From assembly GCA_037039685.1 (NCBI GenBank), contig JAWNGF010000010.1, positions 1,488,001 through 1,552,000 of the forward strand: a DNA stretch of 64,000 nt. The letters are read 5' to 3'. A model generated the notes under the pieces. That model saw only the letters and a program-made list of their open reading frames with translations, had not been told where the DNA came from and did not search any database. This stretch comes from Ceratobasidium sp. AG-K. Lineage: Eukaryota > Basidiomycota > Agaricomycetes > Cantharellales > Ceratobasidiaceae. Position numbers and translations under genes: made by a program. Shown one piece after another: positions 45,939 through 57,705 of this stretch (position 1 is the stretch's first letter; each line of letters opens with the position of its first letter).

Positions 45939-48301
45939 ATGTCCTCCACCATCGACGTTCTAGTTATCGGTGCAGGTGAGCATCGCTTGAATACCACATT
46001 GAACCACCTCTAATAACACGCCTTCTTATAATAGGCCCTGCGGGTCTAATGTGTGCTCTAAATCTTTCTCAAGCTGGGTTCAAGGTCCGGGTCGTAGACA
46101 AGAAGCTCGAGAGGGTAAAACACGGCCAAGGGGTCGCTGTACAAATCCGAGGGATCGAAATCCTAGATGTAAGCCTCGGCCACATACTCATTGTTTGTTT
46201 GAGATCACAGCGTGAAACTAGAGTCTCGGAATGGCGTCGAAGCTGCTCGCGGAAACCCATCGATGCGTACACGTTGCGACGTACGCATCCTCTCCCACCA
46301 CAGTCGGGACCATCACCCGAGTGTCGCGCAAGAGCAACATTCAAGGTATTGAAAGTCCCGTACCACTGGTCGCTCTGTATTCCCAGAGCTCAGTCGAGGA
46401 AACACTTCGGGAAGCAATGGCGTCTGACGAGAGCCGCATACCAAGTGCGACTTTTCAGCCCCAGGCAGAGCCTCACAGCCTTCCATTGAAGGTCGAAGTC
46501 GAGCAAGGCGTGTGGCCAACTAAGCTTAGCATCTCGGAGGACGCCGACCAGGAATATCCCGTCACGGTTAATCTAACGAGGTCAGACGGGGAGGCACAGA
46601 CAGTGAGAGCAAAGTACCTACTTGGATGTGATGGAGCACATTCTTGGACACGATCACAAATTGGGCTCGAAATGGTAGGGGAGACGACAGGTACGTTTAT
46701 TAGACTGTCTTTAGTGTGTCTACTTATAAGTCACGCGGTTAGACCAAGTCTGGGGTGCTATGGATGCCCACGTCAAGACCGACTTTCCCGATATTCGCGC
46801 ATTGACCTTTCTTGAAAACGGTGGTCGAGTACGTGTTTCGGACTTGCGTATTGACGCGACTGACATTTTCTAAAAGCAAGCGATGCTGATCCCAAGAGAG
46901 AACGACATGGTTCGTTTTGCAGTACAGGTTACCGATTCGGATTCAACCGTGGACCGCGTCACGGGTCGCATTGATCGAACAACGTTCCGGGAGGATCAGA
47001 TCAAGGAGGTAAGACCAAAAAGAACCGTCTCGACAGTCGCTAAAAGTCTTTCCATAGCTTGTGAGAAAGATATACAGTCCATACACCATCGAGTTTACCA
47101 AACCAATCGAATGGTGCGGTATCTACGTGGTTGGACAACGGCTTGCCTCGAAATATCAGGACCGCTCGGGAAGGGTATTTATTCTAGGAGACGCCTGTAA
47201 GCACATCCCTAGTTTTGTAGAATCATGTTCCAAAGGTGCATACAATTACTTGATAGGCCATACACATTCGCCACATGCTGGCCAAGGTATGAACGCAGCG
47301 CTCAGCGACGGGCATAATCTGTCGTGGAAACTCATACATGTGCTGAGGGGCTGGGCGGGGCCAAGTCTATTGAGCACGGTACGTAATGCATTCGGGGCAA
47401 TAGAAATCCAAGTCCAATAATTCGGCATATAGTACGAATCCGAGAGACGAGGATTTGCGCAAGAGCTCATGGCCCTACAAGAAAAGATCGCTCAAATTAT
47501 TTCTGGCAAAGTCAAAGACACATTATCAGAGTATGTAGAAATGGGTATATCCGATATAAAACTCACTCACGATGACAACTCCCCAGAGCAGTATCCAAGT
47601 CACTCCGGTTTGTCTCGTAAGTCTGACAACATGTTGAATTCTTTGCAATGAATAACTGGACCCCTTAGTGGGATCGAAACCAACTATCCGCCCTCTCCGA
47701 TTGTGGACACCACCAACCAAGCTCTGGCTCCGGGGATCATAATTGGCGAAGTGAGTGCCTAGCTACGTGTCTGCGAAAAAGCTAACTCTGCAAAGCGTAT
47801 GCCACACCAAGTCATCCTCCGCACCGCTGACTTTAAACCACACTCGACGCTCGACCTACTCAGGTCCAACAACTTGTACAAACTCTTGGTATTTGCGGGA
47901 GACCCCAGGAACCCTGTGCAGTACCAACGGCTTGAAAACCTTGGCAACGATTTTTCGCAATTGCTAGATGACAGCACAAATATGCTTCAGCTCTTTACTA
48001 TCACGTAAGCTCAGCTCTGGATTCAGTTAGCATCTAGCCTCAGTGTTGTTACAGGATCGCCAAGAAAGAGAATGCCGAGTACCTTGATGTTCCGAGCTCA
48101 CTGCTTCCTCACTGGGATAGTACCTTCATCGACGACGTTGCTTTCGTTGCACAGTATGGAGGCGGCCGGGCTTACCAATCTCTCCAAGTTGGACCGGAGG
48201 GTTGCATAGTGCTCGTACGACCGGACGGACACGTCGCAGCCCTTGCCCCATTGGAGGGAGCAGGGGGGCTACGTCGGTTCTTTGAGACCCTAAAGAATTA
48301 A
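45939..48301 (+). CDS. FAD-dependent aromatic-ring monooxygenase, phenol-hydroxylase type, copy 2
   Basis: Close paralogue of copy 1 with the same exon plan. The GxGxxG exon begins DVLVIGAGPAGLMCALNL. Then comes a RGIEILD exon ending at a normal GTAAGC donor (where copy 1 has GCAAGT), and KYLLGCDGAHSWTR. An exon pair reads GRIDRTTFREDQIKE and YTIEFTKPIEWCGIYV, followed by the [10 protein letters not shown] and [16 protein letters not shown] segments. The thioredoxin-like C-terminus includes YDPHSTLDLLRS-type sequence and ends at TAA 48299-48301. Duplication followed by divergence is likely. Substrate unknown. Confidence 0.92.
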
Positions 48302-48587
48302 GGAGCAGAATTCCATCCGGGAGTTTGCATGCAATGGTTTGCCCACATTGTTACGCATGTAGGCAGAAATATGGCAATGTCAATAGTTAATCTCGTTCGG
48401 AGTTTCAAGTTGCTACTGAGACATAGCGTAGCTAATAGGACCTTGGAGCACCTTAGGCTGCGAATTATGAAATTGTTCACGGATTAGTTCCTCCTGAACA
48501 AGGCCCCATGCCGGGAGCCAAGATGTACATTTGATGTTAAACACATAGAATCCCCAGCCATGCGAGGTTCAGCTCACAAAATAACCC

Positions 48588-49612
48588 ACTAGTCTAACAA
48601 ACCGAAGATCTCCGCAAACTCATCATCGTCTTGGGCAGCGGCCCGCAGCTCCACAGTGTTACGAACCTTCGTCGCAAAATCCTGACCGACCAACTGCTGC
48701 ATGAAGGCGTATGCCATGTCCACGCCTGCAAATACTCCGGAGCTCGTCCATGTCGTATTATCGACAACCCAGCGAGCCTTTGGGATCCAGTTGATGCTTG
48801 TACTGGTTGAATTCTAGTTCCAAATCAATCCACGTTGTATTTCGACTCGTTTAGCATTACGAACCTTGATCTGGGTGAACGACCCCTTGTTCGTGGTCGC
48901 GTTCTTTCCATCTAGAACTCCGGCATTAGCCAAGGCCCAACTACCAGTACAGACCCCAAGCAGGTACTGCAGGCCTGGCGTCTGAACTCTGATAAAGTCT
49001 AGTACAGCTGGAGAGAGCGAAGTAGGTCGTACACCTGGGCCTAGTCGCATACACTCACATGTCAATATCCTTGGTAGACTCAAACGACACCCACGTACCT
49101 CCAGGGACCAGAAGAATGTCGTATTGGGTAGTGTTCGCTTGATCGAAAGTCTTGGATGGCGCCACTGGTGGACCAGCATTCGCCGCAATTAGATCCAAGG
49201 ATTCAGCCAGATAGTCGATTTCAAATTCATACGGAGCGAATGGCCAGGTCGGAGATGTCTGTGATGGGAATCCCTTTGCCAAGAATGTAAGGAGCTCCAT
49301 TGGACCTGTGAAATTATACGGTCATTATGGCTGATTGCTCGGAGTATGGTAGGCACTTATTGAAAGTCTGTCGTGATTATCTTTGGGAATAACACCACTC
49401 CAAACTTCCACGTGGTACGGGTTTGGTTGGTCTGACGCGTACTCAACCCATGCTCATCGCCGATTGGCTGACGGACATCTAGACTTATAACTATTAATGC
49501 TGCAGCAGGCATGGTGGGTACACTCACGGTTATCATTTGGTGCCGCATTCGTTGCGCATAGGAAGGACACCACGACGATCGAACGAGCAAGATAAGACTT
49601 GAGTGAGGTCAT
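48588..49612 (-). CDS. Secreted DJ-1/PfpI-family (class I glutamine-amidotransferase-like) protein
   Basis: ATG 49612 opens a signal peptide (MTSLKSYLARSIVVVSFLCA). After two or three short introns come FLAKGFPSQTS, IDYLAESLDLIAA, YDILLVPGGTWVSF, then LLGVCTGSWALANAGVLDGK with the nucleophile-elbow Cys (GVCTGS) of this fold. The tail continues ARWVVDNTTWTSSGVFAGVD and ends FAEIFGLLD, stop TAG 48588-48590. Family members act as isonitrile hydratases, proteases or chaperones; most are cytosolic, so a secreted form is unusual. The gene converges on monooxygenase copy 2 (gap 286 nt). The exact reaction is unknown. Confidence 0.85.
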
Positions 49613-49673
49613 CTTTCGTAGGACAACGAGCAAGAGTTGGGGAATGTTGCAATCGGCAGAAGGAGCTACTGTT

Positions 49674-49681
49674 TTTATATA
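49674..49681 (-). promoter_or_regulatory. TATA box of the DJ-1-family gene
   Basis: TATATAAA on the minus strand, about 62 nt upstream of ATG 49612. Confidence 0.6.
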
Positions 49682-50104
49682 AATTCATCGGTGTTAGAAC
49701 CACCCTAGATATATTGCGTTGCTCAAGACACGACTGTAATAGGGTGCTTTCGGGGAGGGCGGGCATGGAAATACCACGCGACCCTGCCTTCGTGTTGGTT
49801 ATACTCCGGGGTTGTATGCTTTTGGGGTGGAGCAAGCTGGAAAGCGTAGTATCATAACCAAAGGTGGATACGCGCACGTTGGTATGGGGTGGAACGTGTA
49901 AATATCGGACCGAGCAGGCACAGCCTTACTATGGTGCTTGGCATCTCGTTTGTTAGTTAGAGACCCTGAGTGAAGCGCCGAGGAGGGTGAAGAGCGAATT
50001 TAGCGTGCAAACCCAGTTCTGGTCCAAATGTGTTGTTCATAGTGGCGTCGATATTGCGCTTATTCGAGATGCTTCGTTCTTGTACAAACATAAAACATTT
50101 GTGC
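49682..50104. other. Intergenic region upstream of the DJ-1-family gene
   Basis: Promoter side of the DJ-1-family gene leading to the monooxygenase relic. No separate gene. Confidence 0.45.
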
Positions 50105-50445
50105 TAATTTCCGGAGAGAATTACTAGATTTGCCGCCCACAATCGCCCCCCGTGCGAATCAATGACTCGGATGCGTCACGGGTCATATTGATCGACCAAA
50201 GCTCCGAGGATTTCAAGGCAATGAAATCAAGGGGGTAAGTAACAATCGATCATATCAAGAGCTATCAAGGGACTTAGCCTATATGGAAAGCGCATGATCC
50301 ATACACTACCGAGCTTACAAGACCTAACGCATAGTGCAGTATCTACCCGGTTGGAAAAACACTTGCTTCGGGATATCGAGGCAGGTTGAGAAGGGTGTGT
50401 ATTCTGGGAGACACCCGTAAACAAACCTCCAATTTAGTAGAATCA
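50105..50445 (+). pseudogene. Relic of a third FAD monooxygenase
   Basis: Decayed copy of two adjacent exon segments of copy 2. The bases at about 50168-50238 match the GRIDRTT...IKE exon with its GTAAG donor. The bases at about 50288-50445 match the YTIEFTKPIEW...FILGDAC exon and the first part of the following intron (TAGAATCACG against TAGAATCATG). Several frameshifts and stops break the frame. No flanking exons are detected, so it is a fragment left by a larger tandem array or a partial duplication. Confidence 0.8.
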
Positions 50446-50909
50446 CGCGAAGAATGCTGTTTGCTTGTGGAATTTTTTCCCTCAGTGATTCGTCCCCAAT
50501 TGTGTCGCATGAATACAGGGATATGTCCGTGCTTACAGTCGATCCTCTGAATAGGATGAAATGTTGAGATGCGCCAATTCCCATCGTAAGCAAAGCATCA
50601 ACATAGCTTATTCAGAGGAGCAAATCCTACAGGATCTTGCCGCGCATCTGAGGTGATACAAAGCGTACATTGAGTACTATAGATATCTCAACATCGTGCC
50701 AGACAACACACATCAGTCCAAAACATAGTGGCGAAATAACCTCAAAAGCTTGAACAAAACATCCTACTCGTCAATAATCCTTCTTGGTATCCTTGATGAA
50801 CCCAAGTTTCAGTCCGGCGAAATACCAGATCCATTGCCAAGTTGATCCATGGTTCACCACCCTGGCGACGAGTTAGTACAAATGAATGTGACAATGGTCA
50901 CCGCAAAAT
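50446..50909. other. Intergenic between the monooxygenase relic and the VOC gene
   Basis: About 460 nt with no coding frame of note; it contains the 3' flank of the small VOC gene. Confidence 0.45.
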
Positions 50910-51386
50910 TCACTCAATATTGTTTCCATCCTGATCCATTATGAAAGCTCCATAGTAGAAGTTATGGTAATTAGGACGAGGCCCAGGAGGTCCGTTACAC
51001 TTCCCCCCGGCTACCCAAAAGCACACCATTAGTACAATGATCATCAGTCGCGGGCTCGCCACTCGCACCTTGAAGCGCCGCCTCGTAGAAAGCATGAACC
51101 TGGGCGCGACTACCGGTAAAGGCAACATGCGACATGGTGGTCACACCCTTGGACGAATCTTCACTGCGTCCGATCCAGAAATCGGCCTTGTAGGCGTTGG
51201 TCCCGAATCCGATTGCTCGTGAGGGGATATCGTACTGGTACAACAGGTTAAGTATTTGAAATGAAATGCTTGGGGTCAAGAACTTACGAGGACTTTATAG
51301 CCTAGCGGTGCTAGGGCTTTTTCGTAAAACTCTCGGGAGGCTTGGAGGTCTGAAACGTGACCCAACGCAACGTGATCGACAGGCAT
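50910..51386 (-). CDS. Small glyoxalase/VOC-fold protein
   Basis: ATG 51386, about 120 residues, two short introns. Exon 1 reads MPVDHVALGHVSDLQASREF and ends KVL. Exon 2 starts YDIPSRAIGFG and includes TMSHVAFTGSRAQVHAFYEA. After the 58-nt intron (GTGCGA...GGTAG, about 51017-51074) exon 3 reads GGKCNGPPGPRP, then YHNFYYGAFIMDQDGNNIE. The pair HVAL and HVAF and the terminal DPDGNNIE-like motif are typical of the glyoxalase/bleomycin-resistance/dioxygenase superfamily, where His and Glu bind metal. Likely a small dioxygenase or lyase of unknown substrate. The product stops soon after the Glu, so it is at the short end of the family. Confidence 0.86.
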
Positions 51387-52446
51387 ATTGATATAGCCAC
51401 GGATTCGAGAAACTTGCTTGAGAAATCCAACGACGTCGAGGAGACTGGGAAATCGCTGCTAGCGAAAAAGGAGGTTGCTTTGAGGAAGGGGAGAGAGGAA
51501 GCGTGTTTGGAATGCGACCAGAAATGGCAGACTTTATAGACAACTTGGCCGCAAGACTTGCGGGCGTTGAGGACCACATCCAATAGGTCATGTGACCGTG
51601 ATGTCTTGGCGCGCACCTTTCCGAGATCTCCGACGCGTATCCAGGAGACGCGTCAAAAATCTTTTGGGCTCCGGAGTCCTTCTACCACTATAGGGCTAAA
51701 GCCCCACTACTCACCCCTCGTCTGTGGTTAATTATTATCACTGTCTACCCATATGTCGCTCGCATACAGAGTTGTCCAAGCCTGAAAAGGAATCCAAGAC
51801 CGCGCATCCGATCAATTCATCCCCAAGATCCCCGAAGCAAACTGACTCGTCGAATGATGAAACAACCCGCGCCAATTGGCTCGAGTCATTCCCAACAAAG
51901 CGACGACCCTACGCAGCATCATGCCCCTTGCTCCCCACGGACCAGTGGCAACATCAAATGCGTCGCACCCAACGTCCGTGCCGCCCGAGCCCGAACCGAC
52001 CGCCACTAGCAAGTACAAACGTACATTTCGCTCGGTAGATACCCTACAGTGGTAAAATACATTATAAAATGAGAGTGAGATCAAACGAGTGGAAGGCCTG
52101 AAATCCAGAGGCGAGAACCGTTTCCGATTAGTCCGTGAGTCTATGCGGGATTGGAGACGAGGATGCAAATCGTAGGGGGGGATGCAAATATGAAGACAGG
52201 AGTACGAGGAATGCGAGACGGAAGTATGAATGCGGATAGAGATGCGATTACAGAACAGAATGCGAGGATGGAAAGGAAGGATGCGAGTAATAAAGGGGTG
52301 CGGGTGCGAAGACGAAACCGAAATTATGCATAATAACACAGACATGCGTAAATTAAGCCGTGCGAGATGCAGATAAGTGAGATCATGAAGTATGCGTCGC
52401 AATTAAGAAAGAAACAGATTCAGTCCAGAGATACGAAAAATTATTT
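51387..52446. other. Intergenic, 3' side of the Pumilio-type gene
   Basis: 1.06 kb. A 196-residue minus frame (51812-52402) has no domain and seems incidental. The block at about 52,150-52,310 has many imperfect copies of a short GATGCRRA-like motif on the plus strand. A GGGCTAAAGCCC palindrome lies near 51,695. Confidence 0.45.
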
Positions 52447-54976
52447 CTAATGATGCTGAGCCTTCTACTCGCCGCATTAGCACCCCTATTTGACGCCCAG
52501 ACAACTACTCACTGTGCGCTCAAACAGCCAAACGATACGAGAACCTGACTTGGAGCCCTTGAGCGTGACAATATGGCCCTTGACCTACAATGTGTTAGTC
52601 CAGTCCAAGCATCGAGCCCGATACTCACCGAGTCGTACAGAGTCGACCACTGAGGCTTGGCCAACATCGGCAACAACAAGCTAATCAGCTGACTTCCAGT
52701 TGCTCCGAGCGCCAAGTCAACAATCAGAGGGCGACGGCCACTACATCATCCGTTAGCTCGCAACAAATGAATAGTGATAGACCCACCTCTTGGCAGGCTC
52801 GCTCAGCCGACGCGCAACCTTTTCGACCGCCATTGCCCCACCCGACTTGAGAGCCTTTTCGATAACCTTGACGCCCTGCGGATCGGCAGCGAGTGTGGAA
52901 ATATTATCAACAAGAGCGGCAACGGCCTGGGTTCGATCCGTCTCGGTGCCATTTTCGAGCACTAGATGGCGTTAGTTCCATACCATCCCTCGGGAGACTT
53001 GACTCACAATGCTGAACGACCCAGCCTAAAACCCGCGCATACACGGTCAACTTCAGCTCCAGGTAGATAAACCGTACTCACTACCCCACTGGTCCGTCGC
53101 AAGCTGACCGACACTATCCAAAACCTCGCGCACACAATCGCTCTTGTCAGAATCCTTGAGATTCTCAAACGCATGTTGGACAATCAAGGATCTGCGCCCA
53201 GTCAGCGGGCGAAAACTCGACTTGGAGCGACTTACCCAGTCTCGTGGCGAGCCAAGTCTGCCCAGCGTCCTTGCATGGCCTTGTTGACGCTGCGAGTCAT
53301 TAGATACGGATGAGAAAATTAGGCAAGAACTTACTAGTCGAAAATAGGAGGCACAGGCTCGGACCACGACAGCTACTCAAAATTAGCTCACATAAGAAAT
53401 CAACCACCCAACGCACCTCCATAATCTTGGTCCATACATGGCTAGCATGCTTATTCATCAACGTCGTTGCCAAATCGCCCTGGAGCATCTCGGATACGAC
53501 CATCATCTGCACCCAGTCAGCGCGCGCCGACACCTAACCGGAATACCCACCTGAACGGCCTCGGCGCAGTCGAGCGCCTTTTGAACGACATGAGTCCCAT
53601 AACAGTTGGTGGCCAACTCGATCACACGACCCCTATGCCTAGTCAGCCACCACCACCACCAAACGAGGTTGCGACTCACTCCATGACATCCGCGACGCGC
53701 TTACGTTCCTTGGGGCTGCACGGCGTCTCCAAACAACGCTGGACCGCCCAATTGCCGAACCGGTTCGTCTATCGCAAAATGTTGGCCGACACCCAAATCC
53801 CAACACTGTAACTGACCATCATCTCGAACCCCTGCTCAACGATCGCGTCCACAATCGGACGACGCGCATCTTCGGTGGTAGCTGCCTTGAGTTTTTGCTG
53901 CAGAAAAATACTCGCTTGTTGATCCGAGTTCTTGACGATGCGTGAGACAAATAGGTCGTATGGGGGCTGGGATGTCGGTTGCAACAGACGGAGAAAGTTA
54001 ATCGGCTACACAACGTCAGCGTCAAAATCCAAAATTGAAAGTAAAAAATCTGGTGGACCGACCTCGTTGAGCGCCGGTTCGGGTTTACGTTCCTGAACCG
54101 TGACGGGCACAAACGCCGCGGGGACGGGTCGCTGAACTGGTGGGGCCCACATAGACGCCGCCACCGGAGGACGCATCACGGGACGATCCCAAGCAGGCAA
54201 CCCCATCGACGAGCCAGGCAACCAATCCGAACGCGCCGGAGTCGGCATGAACGCCGGAGCGGTGGGAATTATAGGAGACTGAGGTAAATTTTGACGCTGC
54301 ATCCAGCTCACAACACGTTCGTGCGAGTTGATTGGGATTTGAGGTCCACCATGACGAGGAGCGAGGTTCATGCGAGGTTGAGTGGCACTGGATCCCGTAC
54401 TGCGACGCGAGTGGGGGTCTTCAGGACGGGTCTTGGTAGGAAGATCAGGAGAAAATAGGGGCTTGGCGATAGGAGTGAGAGTAAACGAAGGTGGTTCTAC
54501 GGGTGTCAACAGTGGCTCGACTGCACGCGTCGGAGTTGGGGTATGAATCGTCGAATTCGATCCGAGCGAGAGGATTTGCGTCGTCGGACTGAGCATTGGC
54601 GGAGAGTTCGATGGGCTCGAGATGCTCGCTGGAGGCTTGGGGGAGGGCGTGATGCCCAAGTTCCGGAGCATCATCGAAATCTGTTCAGGCGAACCACTCG
54701 AGTCTTGCTCCTATAATCCAATGAGCGAATGTATGCTAGTAAAACGTTAAAACTCACAGCGACAGGTTCTTTTTTAGCCGGAAAGAGCATATCGGACCGC
54801 GGCCAATCCGCGTTGGAGAACGGGTCAAAGCGCGGCGCCCAGATGGACGCAGACGAGTCGGGGCGACGGCGAGTGAGCGACGAGGGCCAGTTGGACATGG
54901 TAAAGAGCGGGGGATACAGACGCAATTGGGGCGCGTCGGTATTTATGGGGCGGTTTGCATCCGGCGGTCTATGCAT
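52447..54976 (-). CDS. Pumilio-family (PUF) RNA-binding protein
   Basis: Post-transcriptional regulator that binds 3' UTRs. Two in-frame starts: 54976 (MHRPPDANRP) or 54898 (MSNWPSSLTRRRP). The first third is low-complexity and Pro/Ser-rich (54000-54980). PUF-type helical repeats follow across many short introns: FVSRIVKNSDQQASIFLQQ, RFGNWAVQRCLET, GTHVVQKALDCAE, LMNKHASHVWTKIMEV, HETGSLIVQHAFEN, DPQGVKVIEKALKSGG, then GSQLISLLLPML and SGSRIVWLFERT. These resemble the usual helix-plus-RNA-contact pattern (for example NWAVQ, HVVQ). The last exon is tiny (KAQHH) after a GTGAGT...GAGTAG intron, stop TAG 52447-52449. The exact subfamily is not decided. Confidence 0.88.
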
Positions 54977-55627
54977 TCGTTAGACGTACGAGGTAAGCGC
55001 CTTGGCTGCTCGGGGCCGAGAGCTTCGAGATGTGTGTTCCGTACATCAAGAAGCGGCGGGCAATTTTCTCAAGATGAAACAAGACGAATTAGGAAACTGA
55101 TTTACTTGATGAAAGCCTAGGTGGGTTCTTTGATTGATAGGTGGGCCTGACGCTTGATACGAGCGAATAAGGACTGAGCGCATTCACGCCAACAAACCCG
55201 CTCTCGGAGACGAGGCACATACACACTCCACCTATGCAAAAGTCATCATGTACGATAAAGTTTAGCATATTTTACGAAAAGCCTCTCATCATGGAGACAT
55301 TGGGTCGTCGACTACGAAATGTTCAAATCAATCTATATCGTCCAGTCACTAGTCGAGCAGCCGTGCGGGCTATTCATTACTCGCACACCTCGAAGATACT
55401 AAAGTATGCCATTCCTCGTAAGTTGCCGGCCACATAAAGTGCTCATTTGGCTTCAACTATATGCATAGACGAGCTTGAAGTTCGTGGAGCCCGATAAATT
55501 ATAATCCCTCGCGCTTCAATGTAATCCCAAAAAAACACATCTATTTATAAGGGGACAGTTTGGACGACACAGTGTAAACAGTAACTTCGCAAGAGCATGT
55601 AGCAAATTACTGAACAGCCGCCATTTT
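54977..55627. other. Intergenic between the PUF gene and tyrosinase A
   Basis: 650 nt holding the PUF promoter and the 3' flank of tyrosinase A. Short frames only; nothing supported. Confidence 0.45.
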
Positions 55628-56958
55628 TCACCAGACACATTCATAGCACAGGTAATCCCCCTTAGTGCTCATCACCTCCGACACCTTCACTGGCCCTGTC
55701 AGCCCAACAGTAGGCAGCTCAGAGTCCCTGGACGCAGCTGGAGGCGCTCCAACAGGATACCTGTCGAAGTCGTTCATATCCTGTAGCAGTCCTCCACCAA
55801 ATGCATTCTTGTTCTCGGGACGCCTGTTTTGCCACTTTGCCCAGATGCAGTCCAGATGCTATGCGAGTCGTTAGTTTAACGAATAAAAAAGATGTGAGCT
55901 GGACTTACAGTATGGTGCATCCAGAACAAGATGTCGTTCGGCGAAACCGCGAGGTCGGTCAGCTCTCCTCGCATCATCAAGTGAGCAGCGTTGTGCGGTC
56001 CTTGCGCACGGGCACCATCTATCTTGTATGCAAAGTCCGTGAAGTTTCCCTTGCTGCCATCGACGATTCCTTGGATGACCTTGGGAGTCAAGTAGTCCGT
56101 CGCAGGAATATCAGGCGCAGTGAACGCGAATGGGAACGTCGGGATACGGAATGGCTATCAATCAAAAGTACGGTTAGAGGAGCTCCCATCAAAAAGAAGC
56201 GTTACGAACATAAGGGTCGTAGTGCCGAACAATCACGTGCGGGGTGGGGTATGCGCGCACAGTCCCTCCGAACGCGCCGTCCATGAGTTTATAGTCGTTC
56301 GAGGAGACTCCAAATGTGCCTAGGCCATACGTGGGATCGGAGTTGAAAACCGGCGATGCAGTCACGTTCTTTACATCTAAGAACGCTCATGTTTCAGTAC
56401 TCAGAATGCCAACCAGTTGGCGATCACTTACCACGCGACCAGTTCCAGTACGGCAGCTCGCCCTTGTAGTTGCACTTTGTCTGCAGGGTATCCAAGAACG
56501 TGTGTATATACCACCTGTGCCACGGCAAGAACACTTGTCGATAGCAGTTTCAGTCGTCATTCAGTCGGAAATCAAATAGGAATGGCTTACGAGCAGTAAA
56601 GTGATCCTTGAAGTTCGAGTCGATATGCGCATAAACAAAGTCGTCGTAGTGCGAAGCAGTGGTATTGAGAGGCGGAGTGCCGGGCGAGTCGTCGGTAGGT
56701 ATGATCTTGGTGTCGTGCGGAAGTGTATTAAGACACTAGTCGTACCATGATCAGTCAAGGATGGTGAAAGGGGACGCATGCACATACCTTGACGGCGTCG
56801 ATAAACGCCTTTTGCTCGCTGCGCTTCAAGTCGCGCCATTCACGACGTTTTGTGGGCTTCTGGCAGACACTGTTCGACGCAGAGCCTCTAGGAGCAAGCT
56901 CTTCAGCACAGACGCTCCAAGCGGCGACAGCGAGGGAAAGCAGAGTGGTGAAGTGCAT
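55628..56958 (-). CDS. Tyrosinase-like type-3 copper oxidase, copy A
   Basis: Secreted, signal peptide MHFTTLLSLAVAAWSVCAEE, ATG 56958. Copper-site motifs: CuA with HYDDFVYAHIDSNFKDHFTA and FLPWHRWYIHTF; CuB with ARAQGPHNAAHLMM and the WMHHTHLDCIWAKW block. It ends YLCYECVW with TGA 55628-55630. About five introns; one lies after ...EQKAFIDAVK. Tyrosinases hydroxylate monophenols and oxidise o-diphenols; many fungal relatives of this short secreted type have unclear substrates. Length about 340 residues, near the short class. The protein appears identical to copy B, as the base changes I checked (at P, T and D codons) are all synonymous. Confidence 0.92.
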
Positions 56959-57294
56959 GTTAAGAGTGGGTGATGTTGGATTACAGCGACCGAGTGCAGG
57001 CTTAAATAGTAACTGCGGCTATATTTTTTCATTATTCGATGGGCCGGCTTGAGTCTATAGAATCGTGTCGGGGCAAGGTAATCATGGAAATCATTCCAAT
57101 CAACGAACGCTGACCTTCTTCCATTGGCCTTGCCACAGAGCAAATCGCTGCACGTTAAGTGGCGTGCTGACATATACATCGAAGTAGAACCACATAGGAA
57201 CAAGATGCTGTACGATTATAAGTGTAATTCCGCAGATAGGGTGTTGGCCCCCTCTTTAATTTCAAGGTTGAATCTCCTCAAGTGCCACCGTCGA

Positions 57295-57612
57295 TCAAGA
57301 AAAAGTAAACTTTACCCTCGCGTGGTAATATGAAATGGAATTTTCACGTTGTGGATGGGTAGACCTCAGCACGTTATTACAATTTACATGACCTTCATCC
57401 GGTGAGTTAGGCAGAGAGATCCAAAGCATGTACATGAGGTAGGGAGCAACAAAGCGTACTCCAAGATTCGAAGCAGACCATAATTTTCCGAGATTGCATT
57501 CCAGCCAACTCATGCGCTCGGCAGGCGGGTTAGGCACTACACCAGGATACAAATCAGGCCGGCGCTTCCAGTAGGACATATCACTACCATATCTCACCTT
57601 ACACCTGGCCAC
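57295..57612 (-). CDS. Uncertain 105-residue ORF in the inverted-repeat arm
   Basis: Identical in both arms (second copy at 59975-60292 on the plus strand). Rich in Trp, Tyr and Pro, with no signal peptide or domain that I recognise. It lies 5' of the tyrosinase gene on the same strand and could be a small gene, or be open by chance. Because the arms are nearly identical, conservation between them is not evidence for coding. Confidence 0.25.
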   Translation of the reverse strand: MARCKVRYGSDMSYWKRRPDLYPGVVPNPPAERMSWLECNLGKLWSASNLGVRFVAPYLMYMLWISLPNSPDEGHVNCNNVLRSTHPQRENSISYYHARVKFTFS

Positions 57613-57705
57613 ATCCCAACTCAGAAGGCGCCATAAATAACGTGGCGAACGCCGTGCAGATCAAATTGATGATCGACAAGCAATCGAAGCTCGCCACCAC
57701 AGGTA

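Larger units (their letters stand above)
55628..57705. repeat. Left arm of a long inverted repeat
   Basis: About 2.08 kb, the reverse complement of 59882-61959 with only scattered single-base changes that I can see. It carries tyrosinase A plus about 750 nt of its 5' flank. The outer limit is right at the tyrosinase stop codon. Confidence 0.9.

Noticed and set aside
51812..52402. 196-residue minus-strand frame between the VOC and PUF genes
   Set aside because: Low-complexity His/Ser/Leu composition caused by the GATGC-type motif; no domain.
55801..56286. 161-residue plus-strand frame antisense to tyrosinase A (and its mirror at 61301-61786)
   Set aside because: Shadow of the conserved tyrosinase exons; only duplicated because the arms are near-identical.
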